From: Gammaproteobacteria bacterium
GTDB lineage: Bacteria > Pseudomonadota > Gammaproteobacteria > Burkholderiales > Burkholderiaceae_C
Assembly: GCA_018815325.1 (NCBI GenBank)
Contig: JAHIYE010000021.1
Coordinates: forward strand, 248,001 to 312,000
Length of the DNA stretch: 64,000 bases
Direction: 5' to 3'
The position numbers were made by a program, and so were the translations under genes. The notes below the pieces were generated by a model. That model had not been told where the DNA came from. It made no database searches and saw only the letters and a program-made list of their open reading frames with translations. This document shows, in pieces, positions 10,301-17,333 of this stretch; position 1 is the stretch's first letter; every line of letters starts with the position of its first letter.

Positions 10301-10659
10301 CCTTTAGCAGAAAAGACTTTTTGTATAGGGCTATCTGCTGACGGACTGAGCATTCCAAGCGCCTTACTGCGAAGGGTCTTTTTGCCACCTACTAGCGAGC
10401 ACAAAAGCAGCGCAAGTGAGGACTTCCCGCCACCATAAGGACCGGTCCAAGTGAATGCACGTTGTCGCGTCTCTTGGATTTGCTGTGCCATGTTTTCAAT
10501 CAGCGATTGAGCGGTTCCCTGGCACACATACCCATTCAGCGCATCTTCACGACCTAGATCCGAATCTATCCTTACGGACCGCAAGAATTGACGTGAAATT
10601 GTCACAAACTCCGAGAGCATCTCGGTAGCCTTCTTGTTATCGAACTTAGCCTTTTGCAT
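7303..10659 (-). CDS. large P-loop ATPase (BrxC-like by size and context)
   Basis: This 1118-residue protein has Walker A GPYGGGKSS (73-81) and Walker B VLVVIDEMGKF (177-187, with Asp182 and Glu183). The ATPase domain sits at the N terminus, followed by about 800 residues with no domain I can name. Large ATPases of this architecture are core parts of BREX (BrxC/PglY) and related defence systems. The start overlaps the end of the DUF4007 gene by 14 bases, and the stop abuts the PAPS-reductase start. The three are therefore one operon. Assignment to BrxC itself is inference from size and neighbours; a structure-based comparison would decide it. Confidence 0.75.
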   Translation of the reverse strand: MQKAKFDNKKATEMLSEFVTISRQFLRSVRIDSDLGREDALNGYVCQGTAQSLIENMAQQIQETRQRAFTWTGPYGGGKSSLALLLCSLVGGKKTLRSKALGMLSPSADSPIQKVFSAKGAGWLVVPLVGKRAKIHEELAKALSLANGDGLVKRRTAASSDVIGELVNASEQHSQGVLVVIDEMGKFLEAASHEGVDLHFFQELAEAASRSSGKLIVVGILHQSFEAYASRLGREARDEWAKVQGRFIDMPMVAAVDEVVELVGRAIETNQHIEKGNSTQIAKIVTQAIMERRPVTPPSVTSATQRCWPLHPVVATLLGPISRRRFSQNERSTFGFLASREPLGFMEFLETTSAIQAPMYSPSRYWDYLKANLDQAILASSDGHRWAVAAEAVERVEAKGTRLHIELTKSVALIELFRGGSGLVPEMTVLNTCAQDASAEEVKAALHDLTAWKILIERKHLSAYGVFAGSDFDIEGAIHRAVGELGQPDLQRLSTLMDMQPILAKRVYSETGTMRWFIRRLVRIDDLEREIDHYKPERGSAGTFLLCLPDITIGAGKTHSRIRKLTNQTREHGLVIGLPENADRISELSSELFACEHVFSTRTELDGDSVARKELLGRIGSVRAALEDELADAFNLSKWYWQGELQNHGHTQSISNIASNIAQEIFHSTPHLNNELINREKPSSNSIRARKDLMYRMLSQATAKDMDYTGYPADKGLYVSILKETGLHRERQDGHFNFGEPYYVDTRHVAISKLWVATAGFVLEVGSSRKVSEIYELWSKPPYGLRQGVMPVLALAFFLANRSTLALYLNGVFTAELTEVVIDEWLLDPSCVSFSYVSASRDKTAYLKAIADCVPSHASRKRVDDPLEVARSLVALVVSLPNWTKRTTTISADAQAIRAMLLKASDPIKVLFTDLPTLLGEQDLSDLTKKLQGVVKELQSTYGLVLNNIRNSLFQALDQVNGDLEHLHKRAKVVKGIAGEFRLEAFVTRLEAFDGTNTAIESLVSLATSKVPAQFVDRDIDVAILQLASWAHDFRRAETIAPLRGRPSTRRAIGIVFGGGMGLEASASIDIDSKDSTAVSQLATKLIADLQTQSHEVALAALAEAGALLLNAKQREEI

Positions 10660-11575
10660 ATGCAGCCCGTAGTAAATTCAGTTTGGATTTTTCGATGTCT
10701 TTAAGAGCCATGCCGGAACGCGTCACCTGCCGAATGCCGGCTTGTTCAGTCCATTGAATTTGATTCTTGCTGAGACCTTCTAACGCCATTAACCGATCGG
10801 CTACTGCGTTTTCATCAAGTTTAAAGACGCGTCCAGGCGATCCGTAGTCGTGGGCCACACGATCAAATGCCATAACAGAGCCTGAATGTTCAAGGCGTTG
10901 CCAGTAGTCCAGCAATGCATAGGCAAAGATTCCATCAGGTAGAGATCGCTTGGCTCCACGACGAAACTCAAATGCGCCCTTTGCATTTTGTTGGATGAGC
11001 CCGAGTTCGCCGAGCAAAGGTTCGCTCATTTCTTCAGGAGATGTGCCGCCTGCTCGGGGTACATAGCTTCTTAAGCAACAATCCACATCACGCTTCAGTG
11101 TGGCGCTTGACACACGTTGCCCCTGCTCAGAAACCATTGCGGTCAGCGCCGCAGTGACGCCATCACGATCGAACATCTGCTGAGCTACGTGATTGAAGAT
11201 GAAGTGCCACGTTGAGGTTCGCTCAGGAGTGCTAGCAAGTATCCAATGCATCAGCCAAGTTGTAGCCGGCCTCTCGCAATATGGGTCAAGCCCCGTTTCT
11301 GCATTGAATAGACTTTCTCCGAGATCTGTCGCAACGTAGCCCTCATCCTTGTCTTGAATGATTTGGCAGGCTGTTGCCCAAAACCGTATCGACGAGACCA
11401 TGTTTTTGCCAACGCCAAAACGTGCTATCGCGTCATCGTCTGAAAAGAGACTTTTTGAGTTGCCCAATGAAGCAGAACTAACGGCTTCGTATGCTTTTCG
11501 AAGCCAAAGTTGCCGCAACGGAAAGGTCTCGTGCCCCGAAAACTGAAGCTTGGTTTTTGTAGAATTTTGTGCCAT
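10646..11575 (-). CDS. DUF4007 family protein
   Basis: The protein has an FSGHETFPLRQLWLRKAY segment at its N terminus and FGVGKNMVSSIRFWATA soon after, which are hallmarks of DUF4007 as I know it. DUF4007 proteins occur beside PAPS-reductase-like and ATPase genes in defence islands; their biochemical role is not established. I prefer ATG 11575 (309 residues, starting MAQNSTK). The alternative ATG 11593 would overlap a perfect 25-base palindrome that looks like an operator. It is the first gene of the leftward operon and overlaps the ATPase gene by 14 bases. Confidence 0.8.
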   Translation of the reverse strand: MAQNSTKTKLQFSGHETFPLRQLWLRKAYEAVSSASLGNSKSLFSDDDAIARFGVGKNMVSSIRFWATACQIIQDKDEGYVATDLGESLFNAETGLDPYCERPATTWLMHWILASTPERTSTWHFIFNHVAQQMFDRDGVTAALTAMVSEQGQRVSSATLKRDVDCCLRSYVPRAGGTSPEEMSEPLLGELGLIQQNAKGAFEFRRGAKRSLPDGIFAYALLDYWQRLEHSGSVMAFDRVAHDYGSPGRVFKLDENAVADRLMALEGLSKNQIQWTEQAGIRQVTRSGMALKDIEKSKLNLLRAAYAKG

Positions 11576-11592
11576 GAGCAATCTTACATCCA

Positions 11593-11617
11593 CGAACTGG
11601 ACGAGTCGTCCAGTTCG
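11593..11617. promoter_or_regulatory. perfect 12-bp inverted repeat before DUF4007 operon
   Basis: CGAACTGGACGA, one central base and TCGTCCAGTTCG form a perfect inverted repeat. It lies 18 bases upstream of the preferred start codon. The one-base spacer rules out a normal terminator loop and fits a dimeric repressor or activator site. No regulator gene is next to it. Confidence 0.55.
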
Positions 11618-11654
11618 AAAGGTGCAGGCCGAATTGCATGAAATTACGGCAAAA

Positions 11655-11674
11655 AACTGGTTTTAAAAACAGTT
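11655..11674. promoter_or_regulatory. second AACTG...CAGTT inverted repeat
   Basis: AACTGGTTTT followed directly by AAAAACAGTT is palindromic with one mismatch. It shares the AACTG/CAGTT ends with the palindrome at 11593-11617, suggesting two binding sites for one protein upstream of the operon. Confidence 0.4.
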
Positions 11675-11751
11675 CACATGCGGGTAGCTGTTTATATGCA
11701 CAGTTATTCTAGGCCGAAATCAAGAGAATGCACCAGACAAATGTGATGAAG

Positions 11752-12231
11752 CTAATAACGCCGAGGAACCACTACACCGGAGGCGCCTTTTTGCATGATG
11801 TAGGCCGCACGTGAATTTTGGGGGCCGAAGCTTATATGAAGTGGTCGATCATCGCCATAAAAATAAAGCCGATCAAAGGGGTGGTTGGCGATGATCCAAT
11901 CTGCAACTTCTCGCATGTTTTCGTCATCAACGATGAAGTCACACGCTGCACCTAGTCGATCGCAAACCGGGGTCCCTTTGCGGCTGACTTCATGCGAGGC
12001 ATGCTGATCAAGTTTAGGAGAAACTCTCGCATGAATGAGTTTCGAAAGCGCGGGTGAACAAAACCCGTATGTAAGCCTAATTGCCCCAAAGTAGTCAACG
12101 ATAGGATCCAATAACTTCGATGCCAAGTCGTAGATGGCGTTGTAGCTTTCGACTTGGATTGGAAGGTTTGTTATTTTGGTTTTACTCTGAGTTTCTCCAC
12201 ATTCGATAAGTTGCCTGTACGTAAAGTTCAA
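11752..12231 (-). CDS. M15-like (D-Ala-D-Ala peptidase/Hedgehog fold) protein
   Basis: This 159-residue protein starts MNFTYRQLIECGET. It contains LTYGFCSPALSK, a His-rich DQHASHE stretch, VCDRLGAACDF and, near the C terminus, RLYFYGDDRPLHISFGP. The spaced SHE, AACDF and LHISF segments resemble the metal-binding His/Asp/His pattern of M15 peptidases. There is no signal peptide, which is odd for a peptidoglycan enzyme and points to a cytosolic role. I recall this family recurring in defence islands. It reads in the same direction as the DUF4007 operon but is separated from it by the operator-rich gap. Its start lies 8 bases from the end of an IS3 remnant, so its own promoter may have been displaced. 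Confidence 0.6.
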   Translation of the reverse strand: MNFTYRQLIECGETQSKTKITNLPIQVESYNAIYDLASKLLDPIVDYFGAIRLTYGFCSPALSKLIHARVSPKLDQHASHEVSRKGTPVCDRLGAACDFIVDDENMREVADWIIANHPFDRLYFYGDDRPLHISFGPQNSRAAYIMQKGASGVVVPRRY

Positions 12232-12368
12232 ACCGCACTGAATCGCCCCGGGTTCCGAGGAGGCCAGTTGGTTTAAGTTAATGCGGCAATCTCGGAGTTC
12301 TGTTCGAGTTGCCGCTAGTAGTGTGCCTCAGCCTCGGCCGGTGGAATATATCCAATAGGCTCCAGCAG

Positions 12369-13692
12369 TGAGGGTGTCCCGAATTTTGTGTAAACGGGGC
12401 GAGTATTAAGTCTTGGGCATCCTCTCTTCAAACTGGATAGTAAACCGAGTCAATGCCGCCTTCCAGTCTCTGAGCGGCATCGTCCATTTCTTGCTGATGT
12501 TGGACAGGGCCAGATAGAACAATTTCAGCAGCGCATCGTCACTGGGGAACGATCCCCGGTTCTTGGTGATCTTGCGCAAACTCATGTTGACCGACTCGAT
12601 GGCGTTGGTCGTGTAAATGATGCGCCGTATCTCCGGTGGGTGATCAAAGAATGGCGTGATGCGTGCCCAGTTGCTGCGCCATGATTTGACGATGGTCGGA
12701 TAGTCCGCGCCCCATTTGTCATCGAATTCATTGAGCCTGATAGCTGCCTCGTCCACGGTGGCTGCGGCATAGACGGTCTTCAGGTCGGCAGCAATTTCCT
12801 TGCGCAGTTTCCAGCTCACGTAGTTCAGGCTGTGGCGCACCATGTGCACGATGCACAACTGGACGGCCGTCTTGGGGTACACCGCCTCGATAGCATCGGG
12901 GAAGCCTTTAAGCCCATCCACACAGGCGATGAAGATGTCCTGCACGCCGCGGTTCTTGAGCTCGGTGACCACCTGCAGCCAGAACTTTGCCCCCTCGGTC
13001 TGAGCGATCCAAAGGCCCAGGATTTCCTTCTCGCCGGCCATGCTGATGCCTAGCGCCAGATAAACAGCCTTTGCACGCACCGCACCAGCGTCACGGGTTT
13101 TGACATGGATGCAGTCCAAGTAGACGATGGGGTACAGCGCGTCCAGCGGGCGGGCTTTCCAGGCCTTGGCTTCATCCATGACGGCATCTGTCACTGACGA
13201 GATGAGCGTGGGTGAAACTTCCGCGCCGTACATCTCCTCCAGGTGGCTCTGGATCTCGCGCACGGTCATGCCACGGGCGTACAGCGACAGGATCTTCTCG
13301 TCAAAGCCTGCCCAGCGAGTCTGGTGCTTGGTGACGATCTGCGGCTCAAAGCTGCCATGCCGATCCCGCGGGATTTCTATGGGAAGTTCACCGAAGTCGC
13401 CTTTAAGGGTCTTCTTGCTCTTGCCGTTGCGGGTGTTGCCAGCAGGGTTGGCAACAGTGTCATTCTTGGCGTGGCCCAGGTGCTCGGCCATTTCGGCTTG
13501 CAGGGCCCGCTCCACCAGTTTTTTTGTGAGCAGCTTGAGCAGGCCGTTCTCACCGATGAGGTCTTCAGGTTTCTTGTAATCAGCCAGCAGGCTGTCGATC
13601 AATTCGTTCGTGACGGTCATTTATTTGCAATTCCATGGGAGTGCAGCAGTTTCCTGCCAATTGACCGTTTACACAAAAGTTCTTACACCCCC
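12369..13692 (-). mobile_element. complete IS256-family insertion sequence
   Basis: Terminal inverted repeats of about 29 bases (12369-12397 and 13664-13692) match at 22 positions, sharing GGGTGT at the tips and TTTTGTGTAAACGG inside. The flanking CCAGCAG (12362-12368 and 13693-13699) is a 7-base target duplication. Removing the element and one copy restores the IS3 OrfB reading frame across the junction. The length of 1324 bases and single transposase gene are normal for the family. Confidence 0.85.
12406..13620 (-). CDS. IS256 family (mutator-type) transposase
   Basis: The protein of 404 residues is full length for an IS256-family DDE transposase. It has the expected N terminus, then IVYLDCIHVKTRD (first catalytic Asp region), FIACVDGLKGFPDAI (second Asp region) and, near the C terminus, RRIIYTTNAIESVN with the catalytic Glu. 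It acts on the terminal repeats of its own element in the cytoplasm by copy-out transposition. No frameshift or stop interrupts it, so the element may be active. It fills the element at 12369-13692. Confidence 0.95.
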   Translation of the reverse strand: MTVTNELIDSLLADYKKPEDLIGENGLLKLLTKKLVERALQAEMAEHLGHAKNDTVANPAGNTRNGKSKKTLKGDFGELPIEIPRDRHGSFEPQIVTKHQTRWAGFDEKILSLYARGMTVREIQSHLEEMYGAEVSPTLISSVTDAVMDEAKAWKARPLDALYPIVYLDCIHVKTRDAGAVRAKAVYLALGISMAGEKEILGLWIAQTEGAKFWLQVVTELKNRGVQDIFIACVDGLKGFPDAIEAVYPKTAVQLCIVHMVRHSLNYVSWKLRKEIAADLKTVYAAATVDEAAIRLNEFDDKWGADYPTIVKSWRSNWARITPFFDHPPEIRRIIYTTNAIESVNMSLRKITKNRGSFPSDDALLKLFYLALSNISKKWTMPLRDWKAALTRFTIQFEERMPKT

Positions 13693-14141
13693 CCAGCAGT
13701 CGGATGTGGTTGAACCAGTGCACCCATTGCAGGGTGGCCAGCTCCACGGATTCCTTGGTCTTCCAGGGTGCCCGGCGGTGAATCAACTCTGCCTTGTACA
13801 GCCCGTTGGGTACTCGCCTTGGTGCTCTTGCACCATGCGCACTGCACGTTCTTGTACTTCCGGGGAAAACTTGTTTAATTTGTTGTTCATGGCTCCATCT
13901 TCTCAAAGGTTGGAGCCTCCTCAAAACCCGGGGCGATTCAGGAGAGCATTTATCCAGTCATTGCAGGATGAATGTCACTTGAAGGAGGCGCTTGGGGGCA
14001 GCCTATCGGGTTTGTTCTCTAAGAAATTAGAAACACAAACGTTACAGACCTGTAATTTGCAGTTGGCTATGACTTCAATTGCCTCGGATATGAATAACGG
14101 GCCAGTCGGCGGAATGTGCTTGAATATGGAAGGAATCCAAG

Positions 14142-14888
14142 TTAACGGAAACCCGCCTTGTAGGACAACTGTCGGGACTCTTCGAGAAGCAATTGGACAA
14201 AGTACTCAACCTGCGATTCGTCAACTCGTGCGCTAGGCCCATACACAGCGAGGGATCCCATTACCTTGGACTCTCCGGAAAAGAATGGCACCGCAACAGC
14301 TACAGCACCTTTGATTAGTTCGTCTCTGCTGATGGCGTATCCAATCTTGTGGATACGAGCTAGCTCTTCCAAGTAACTGGGAAGCTGTTCCTCGGGGACC
14401 TTGTCGAGCAGATAGTTTTCGGGATCGGAGACGAAGGCGAGGATCGCACGCCCACTGGCGCCTAGCATGACTCCCTCGCTGTGTCCAACGCCTCGCTTGA
14501 AACTCAACGGCTGAGGGCTAGGCATCTCGGCGACGCAAACTCGCTCATGACCTTGATGGACCAGTAGAGCGACTGTTTCTCCTGTTTTTTCCCATAGACG
14601 TCGCATCATTGGCTTTGCCATCTCAGCAAGTTCGAGACTGGAGGTCCATGCATGCGCAAGTTGTGCAACTGACGGACCGAGTTGAAACCTCTGAGGTTCA
14701 CCAGAGGCGACTATAAAACCCCGTTGCTCTAGCGTTCGCAGTAGGCGATACACGGTAGGACGACTAAGGTCTACGCGCTTGATCAATTCGCTGGCAGTCA
14801 GCTTGTGGTCGCCTGAACGAAAGGCAAGCAGTATGTCCAGGGCGCGATCAACAGCGCGCACCCCCTCTACGTTTTTCCCAGCATTCAC
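14142..14888 (-). CDS. iphR: IclR-family regulator, probable IphR
   Basis: The start chosen is GTG 14888, which has AAAGGAA seven bases upstream and leaves a normal 248-residue IclR protein; an upstream in-frame start at 14972 gives an unlikely tail. Residues about 8-60 form the winged helix (RAVDRALDILLAF, then LSRPTVYRLLRTLEQRGFI), followed by the effector-binding domain. It is transcribed divergently from the Rieske oxygenase gene, with a strong promoter and an inverted repeat between them. In Comamonas sp. E6, iphR controls the isophthalate genes; equivalence is inferred from gene order. It probably responds to isophthalate or a related aromatic acid. Confidence 0.7.
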   Translation of the reverse strand: MNAGKNVEGVRAVDRALDILLAFRSGDHKLTASELIKRVDLSRPTVYRLLRTLEQRGFIVASGEPQRFQLGPSVAQLAHAWTSSLELAEMAKPMMRRLWEKTGETVALLVHQGHERVCVAEMPSPQPLSFKRGVGHSEGVMLGASGRAILAFVSDPENYLLDKVPEEQLPSYLEELARIHKIGYAISRDELIKGAVAVAVPFFSGESKVMGSLAVYGPSARVDESQVEYFVQLLLEESRQLSYKAGFR

Positions 14889-14956
14889 GTTGAATTTCCT
14901 TTTGAGCAAAGACTGAATTTTAGGAGATTGTCCATCTGGCGGACTATTAGGTCGTT

Positions 14957-14974
14957 CTTTGACACAGATCAAAG
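14957..14974. promoter_or_regulatory. inverted repeat over the iphA -35 box
   Basis: CTTTGA, six bases and TCAAAG form a perfect inverted repeat that covers the TTGACA hexamer of the promoter at 14959-14988. A repressor bound here would block RNA polymerase. IphR is the obvious candidate, by inference. Confidence 0.45.
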
Positions 14975-14988
14975 TGCATTTTTATAAT
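14959..14988 (+). promoter_or_regulatory. near-consensus sigma-70 promoter for the iph operon
   Basis: TTGACA (14959-14964), an 18-base spacer and TATAAT (14983-14988) match both consensus hexamers exactly. The Rieske gene starts at GTG 15034, leaving a leader of about 40 bases with the AGAGGA site. Confidence 0.75.
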
Positions 14989-15033
14989 GGACATGTGTCT
15001 CATGTGGCGTACAACTCAAAAGAGGATTTAACA

Positions 15034-16308
15034 GTGAACAAGGAAATGTCTGAAACGCTCACCCGTGTCGGCCCTGGCACCAGGATGGGAAATTTGATGC
15101 GACGTTATTGGGTGCCGGCGTTAACGTCGAGCGAGATTGAGGAAGCAGATGGACCACAAGTGCGTATCCAACTCCTGGGCGAGAAACTGCTTGCCTTTCG
15201 CAATTCCGATGGAAAGGCCTGTCTGATAGGTGAGTTTTGCTCACATAGGGGGGTGTCCTTGTACTTCGGACGCAATGAGGAGAATGGGATACGTTGCGCT
15301 TACCATGGCGTCAAATTCGATGGTGACGGCAAATGCGTGGATGTTCCATCGTCCCCACAAGCCTGCGCACGCATGCACATCAAGGGATATCCCTGCATTG
15401 AGCGAGGGGGCATTGTATGGGCCTATATGGGGCCAGCTGACAAGCAGCCAGCTCCGCCAGAACTGGAATGGTGCACATTGCCGAAGGACCATGTCTTCGT
15501 GTCCAGGCGGTTGCAGTATTCAAGTTACCTACAGGCCATGGAAGGCGGCATAGACACTGCGCACGTTTCTTACGTGCACAGCTTCGAGGTGGACTCCGAC
15601 CCTATGCACAAGGGAGTTAAGGCACTGGATTACATAAAAGCCGACGGCAATGTAGTGTTCGAAATCGAAAAGACACCGTTCGGACTGAGCCTTTTCGGTC
15701 GCCGCAACGGAGAATCTGATTCCTATTATTGGCGCGTCACTCAATGGTTGTTCCCATGGTTCACATTGATTGCCCCATTTGGTAAACATGCGCTGGGCGG
15801 CCACGTCTGGGTGCCCATCGACGATCACAGTTGCTGGGCTTGGAGTATCAACTGGCAGCCAAGTCAGCCGCTATCAATCGAAGAGCGAACAGCGATGGAA
15901 GCGGGTAGGGGTATCCATGTGGAGTATGAGTCGCCAGGCAGCTTCGTGCCTAAGTCCAATCGTGAGAATGATTACATGATGGATCGGGTGGCACAAAAGG
16001 ATAAACGAGCCTACAGCGGCATATTCGGATTCTCGGCTCAAGACTATTCTCTACAGGAGAGCATGGGCACGATTCAGGACCATGAGGCCGAGAGGCTACT
16101 CCCCACCGATAAGGCCATTGTGATGGCGCGCCGAATGCTGCAAGAGGCTGCACTCGGCTTGGAAGTAGGCCAAGAGCCGCCAGCGCTTGATGCCAGCCAA
16201 CAGCACGTGCGACCAGCAGGTGTTTTGCTACCTAAAGACCAGGATCCCGTCGAGTGGGCTCAACAGTACTTGGCTGACAGCATTCACAAGCCAGTCTTCA
16301 GCCTCTGA
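15034..16308 (+). CDS. iphA: Rieske oxygenase, probable isophthalate dioxygenase IphA
   Basis: GTG 15034 is the preferred start because AGAGGA (15021-15026) is seven bases upstream; the protein then has 424 residues. The Rieske [2Fe-2S] ligands are Cys69, His71, Cys88 and His91 (CSHRG, then CAYHG). The mononuclear iron site is Asp174, His177 and His182 in GGIDTAHVSYVHS. The N-terminal TRVGPGTRMGNLMRRYW resembles phthalate 4,5-dioxygenase-type oxygenases, which lack a beta subunit. The following Bug receptor, SDR and reductase genes match the order iphACBD reported for Comamonas sp. E6. It should dihydroxylate isophthalate using electrons from the reductase at 18128. Another phthalate-like substrate is possible. 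Confidence 0.75.
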   Translation: MNKEMSETLTRVGPGTRMGNLMRRYWVPALTSSEIEEADGPQVRIQLLGEKLLAFRNSDGKACLIGEFCSHRGVSLYFGRNEENGIRCAYHGVKFDGDGKCVDVPSSPQACARMHIKGYPCIERGGIVWAYMGPADKQPAPPELEWCTLPKDHVFVSRRLQYSSYLQAMEGGIDTAHVSYVHSFEVDSDPMHKGVKALDYIKADGNVVFEIEKTPFGLSLFGRRNGESDSYYWRVTQWLFPWFTLIAPFGKHALGGHVWVPIDDHSCWAWSINWQPSQPLSIEERTAMEAGRGIHVEYESPGSFVPKSNRENDYMMDRVAQKDKRAYSGIFGFSAQDYSLQESMGTIQDHEAERLLPTDKAIVMARRMLQEAALGLEVGQEPPALDASQQHVRPAGVLLPKDQDPVEWAQQYLADSIHKPVFSL

Positions 16309-16343
16309 TCACCCTAATTTCAAATTAAGAAAAGGAGACAACT

Positions 16344-17327
16344 ATGAAACACATCAAAAAACTAGTCGTTGCCGCATTGCTCACTGCCTGCGCGGCTGTG
16401 ACGGCGTTAGCTCAGATCGCTTCAGCGGATTGGACCCCAACCAAGCCTGTACGAATCATTGTGCCCATCGTTGGGAGCACCAATGACGTACTTGCGCGCT
16501 TGGTGGCACCCAAGCTGCAAGAAGCTTTAGGCCAACCCTTTGTAGTCGAGAACAAGCCAGGAGCCGGCGGGAACATTGGTGCATTTTATGTAACCCAAGC
16601 AGCCCCGGATGGGCATACCTTGCTAGTTGGCTACAACGGTCCACTAGCAATTAATGTCACGCTCTTTGAGAAGATGCCGTATGACCCAACCAAGGATCTT
16701 GCACCAATCACGCTTGCGGTGAAGGCACCCCAGTACCTCGTGCTGAATCCCGACACAGGGATTAAAAATGTGCAGGACTTCATAGACCAGGCCAAGGCCA
16801 ACCCTACGAAGTTTTCATACGGATCGGTGGCACTGGGCAGCGCTTCTCACCTCACTATGGAGATGATGAAATCAGCAGCGAATTTTCATATGACACACAT
16901 TCCGTATCGTGGTGCTGGCCCCGCTGTAAGTGACCTGATTGCTGGAAATGTACAGGCAGGATTTTTTGTGCCAGGCAACGTACAGGGTTTTGTTAAGGAT
17001 GGACGTTTGAAACTTCTAGCGTCTACTGGTAAAAGACGATTTCACAGCACGCCTGATATTCCAACGCTAAGTGAATCTGGCCTGAAAGACTTCGAGGCGA
17101 CCTCGTGGATCGGTTTCTTGGCCCCGGCTGGTACTCCCTCGAACATCATCAACCGGTACAACAAAGAATTGGTACGGATTCTCAACTCGCCAGAAATAAA
17201 GAATCGCTTGCAGGATATGGAGTTTGAGGTCATAGCGAGCTCGCCACAGCAGTTTAATGACTGGATCAGCGCGGAAATTGTGCGCTGGGGGAAAGTCATT
17301 AAAGAAACTGGCGCCAAAGCGGATTGA
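16344..17327 (+). CDS. iphC: Bug/TctC-type periplasmic receptor, probable IphC
   Basis: The 327-residue protein starts behind a strong AAAGGAGA site. It has a Sec signal peptide (MKHIKKLVVAALLTACAAVT, ending near ALA) and the Bug-family body, including KPVRIIVPIV, ENKPGAGGNIGAFYV and an IPYRGAGPAVSDL segment. Bug proteins bind carboxylates in the periplasm and deliver them to a TctA/TctB permease. No tctAB genes lie nearby, so it must share a permease encoded elsewhere, as TphC and IphC do in Comamonas. It lies between the oxygenase and dehydrogenase genes, which suggests that it binds isophthalate. Confidence 0.75.
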   Translation: MKHIKKLVVAALLTACAAVTALAQIASADWTPTKPVRIIVPIVGSTNDVLARLVAPKLQEALGQPFVVENKPGAGGNIGAFYVTQAAPDGHTLLVGYNGPLAINVTLFEKMPYDPTKDLAPITLAVKAPQYLVLNPDTGIKNVQDFIDQAKANPTKFSYGSVALGSASHLTMEMMKSAANFHMTHIPYRGAGPAVSDLIAGNVQAGFFVPGNVQGFVKDGRLKLLASTGKRRFHSTPDIPTLSESGLKDFEATSWIGFLAPAGTPSNIINRYNKELVRILNSPEIKNRLQDMEFEVIASSPQQFNDWISAEIVRWGKVIKETGAKAD

Positions 17328-17333
17328 TCCGAT

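Larger units (their letters stand above)
12239..13940 (-). mobile_element. IS3-family remnant interrupted by IS256 element
   Basis: Both outer ends carry the same terminal sequence: TGAATCGCCCCGGGTT reads rightward from 12239, and its complement ends at 13940. On the minus strand the right part encodes an OrfA start ([21 protein letters not shown], about 13890-13805) joined out of frame to an OrfB tail (WKTKESVELATLQWVHWFNH). That OrfB tail continues on the other side of the IS256 insertion as LLEPIGYIPPAEAEAHY, then a stop. The middle of the element is therefore deleted and the OrfB tail is broken. No clear target duplication flanks the remnant. Confidence 0.8.

Noticed and set aside
1950-11593. 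Canonical type 4 BREX or Dnd system
   Set aside because: PAPS-reductase and large-ATPase parts are present, but PglZ, BrxL, DndA, DndD and DndE are not recognised, so neither name is justified.
11593-11617. Terminator of the M15-like gene
   Set aside because: The one-base spacer cannot form a normal loop, there is no T-tract, and it lies 135 bases or more beyond that gene's stop.
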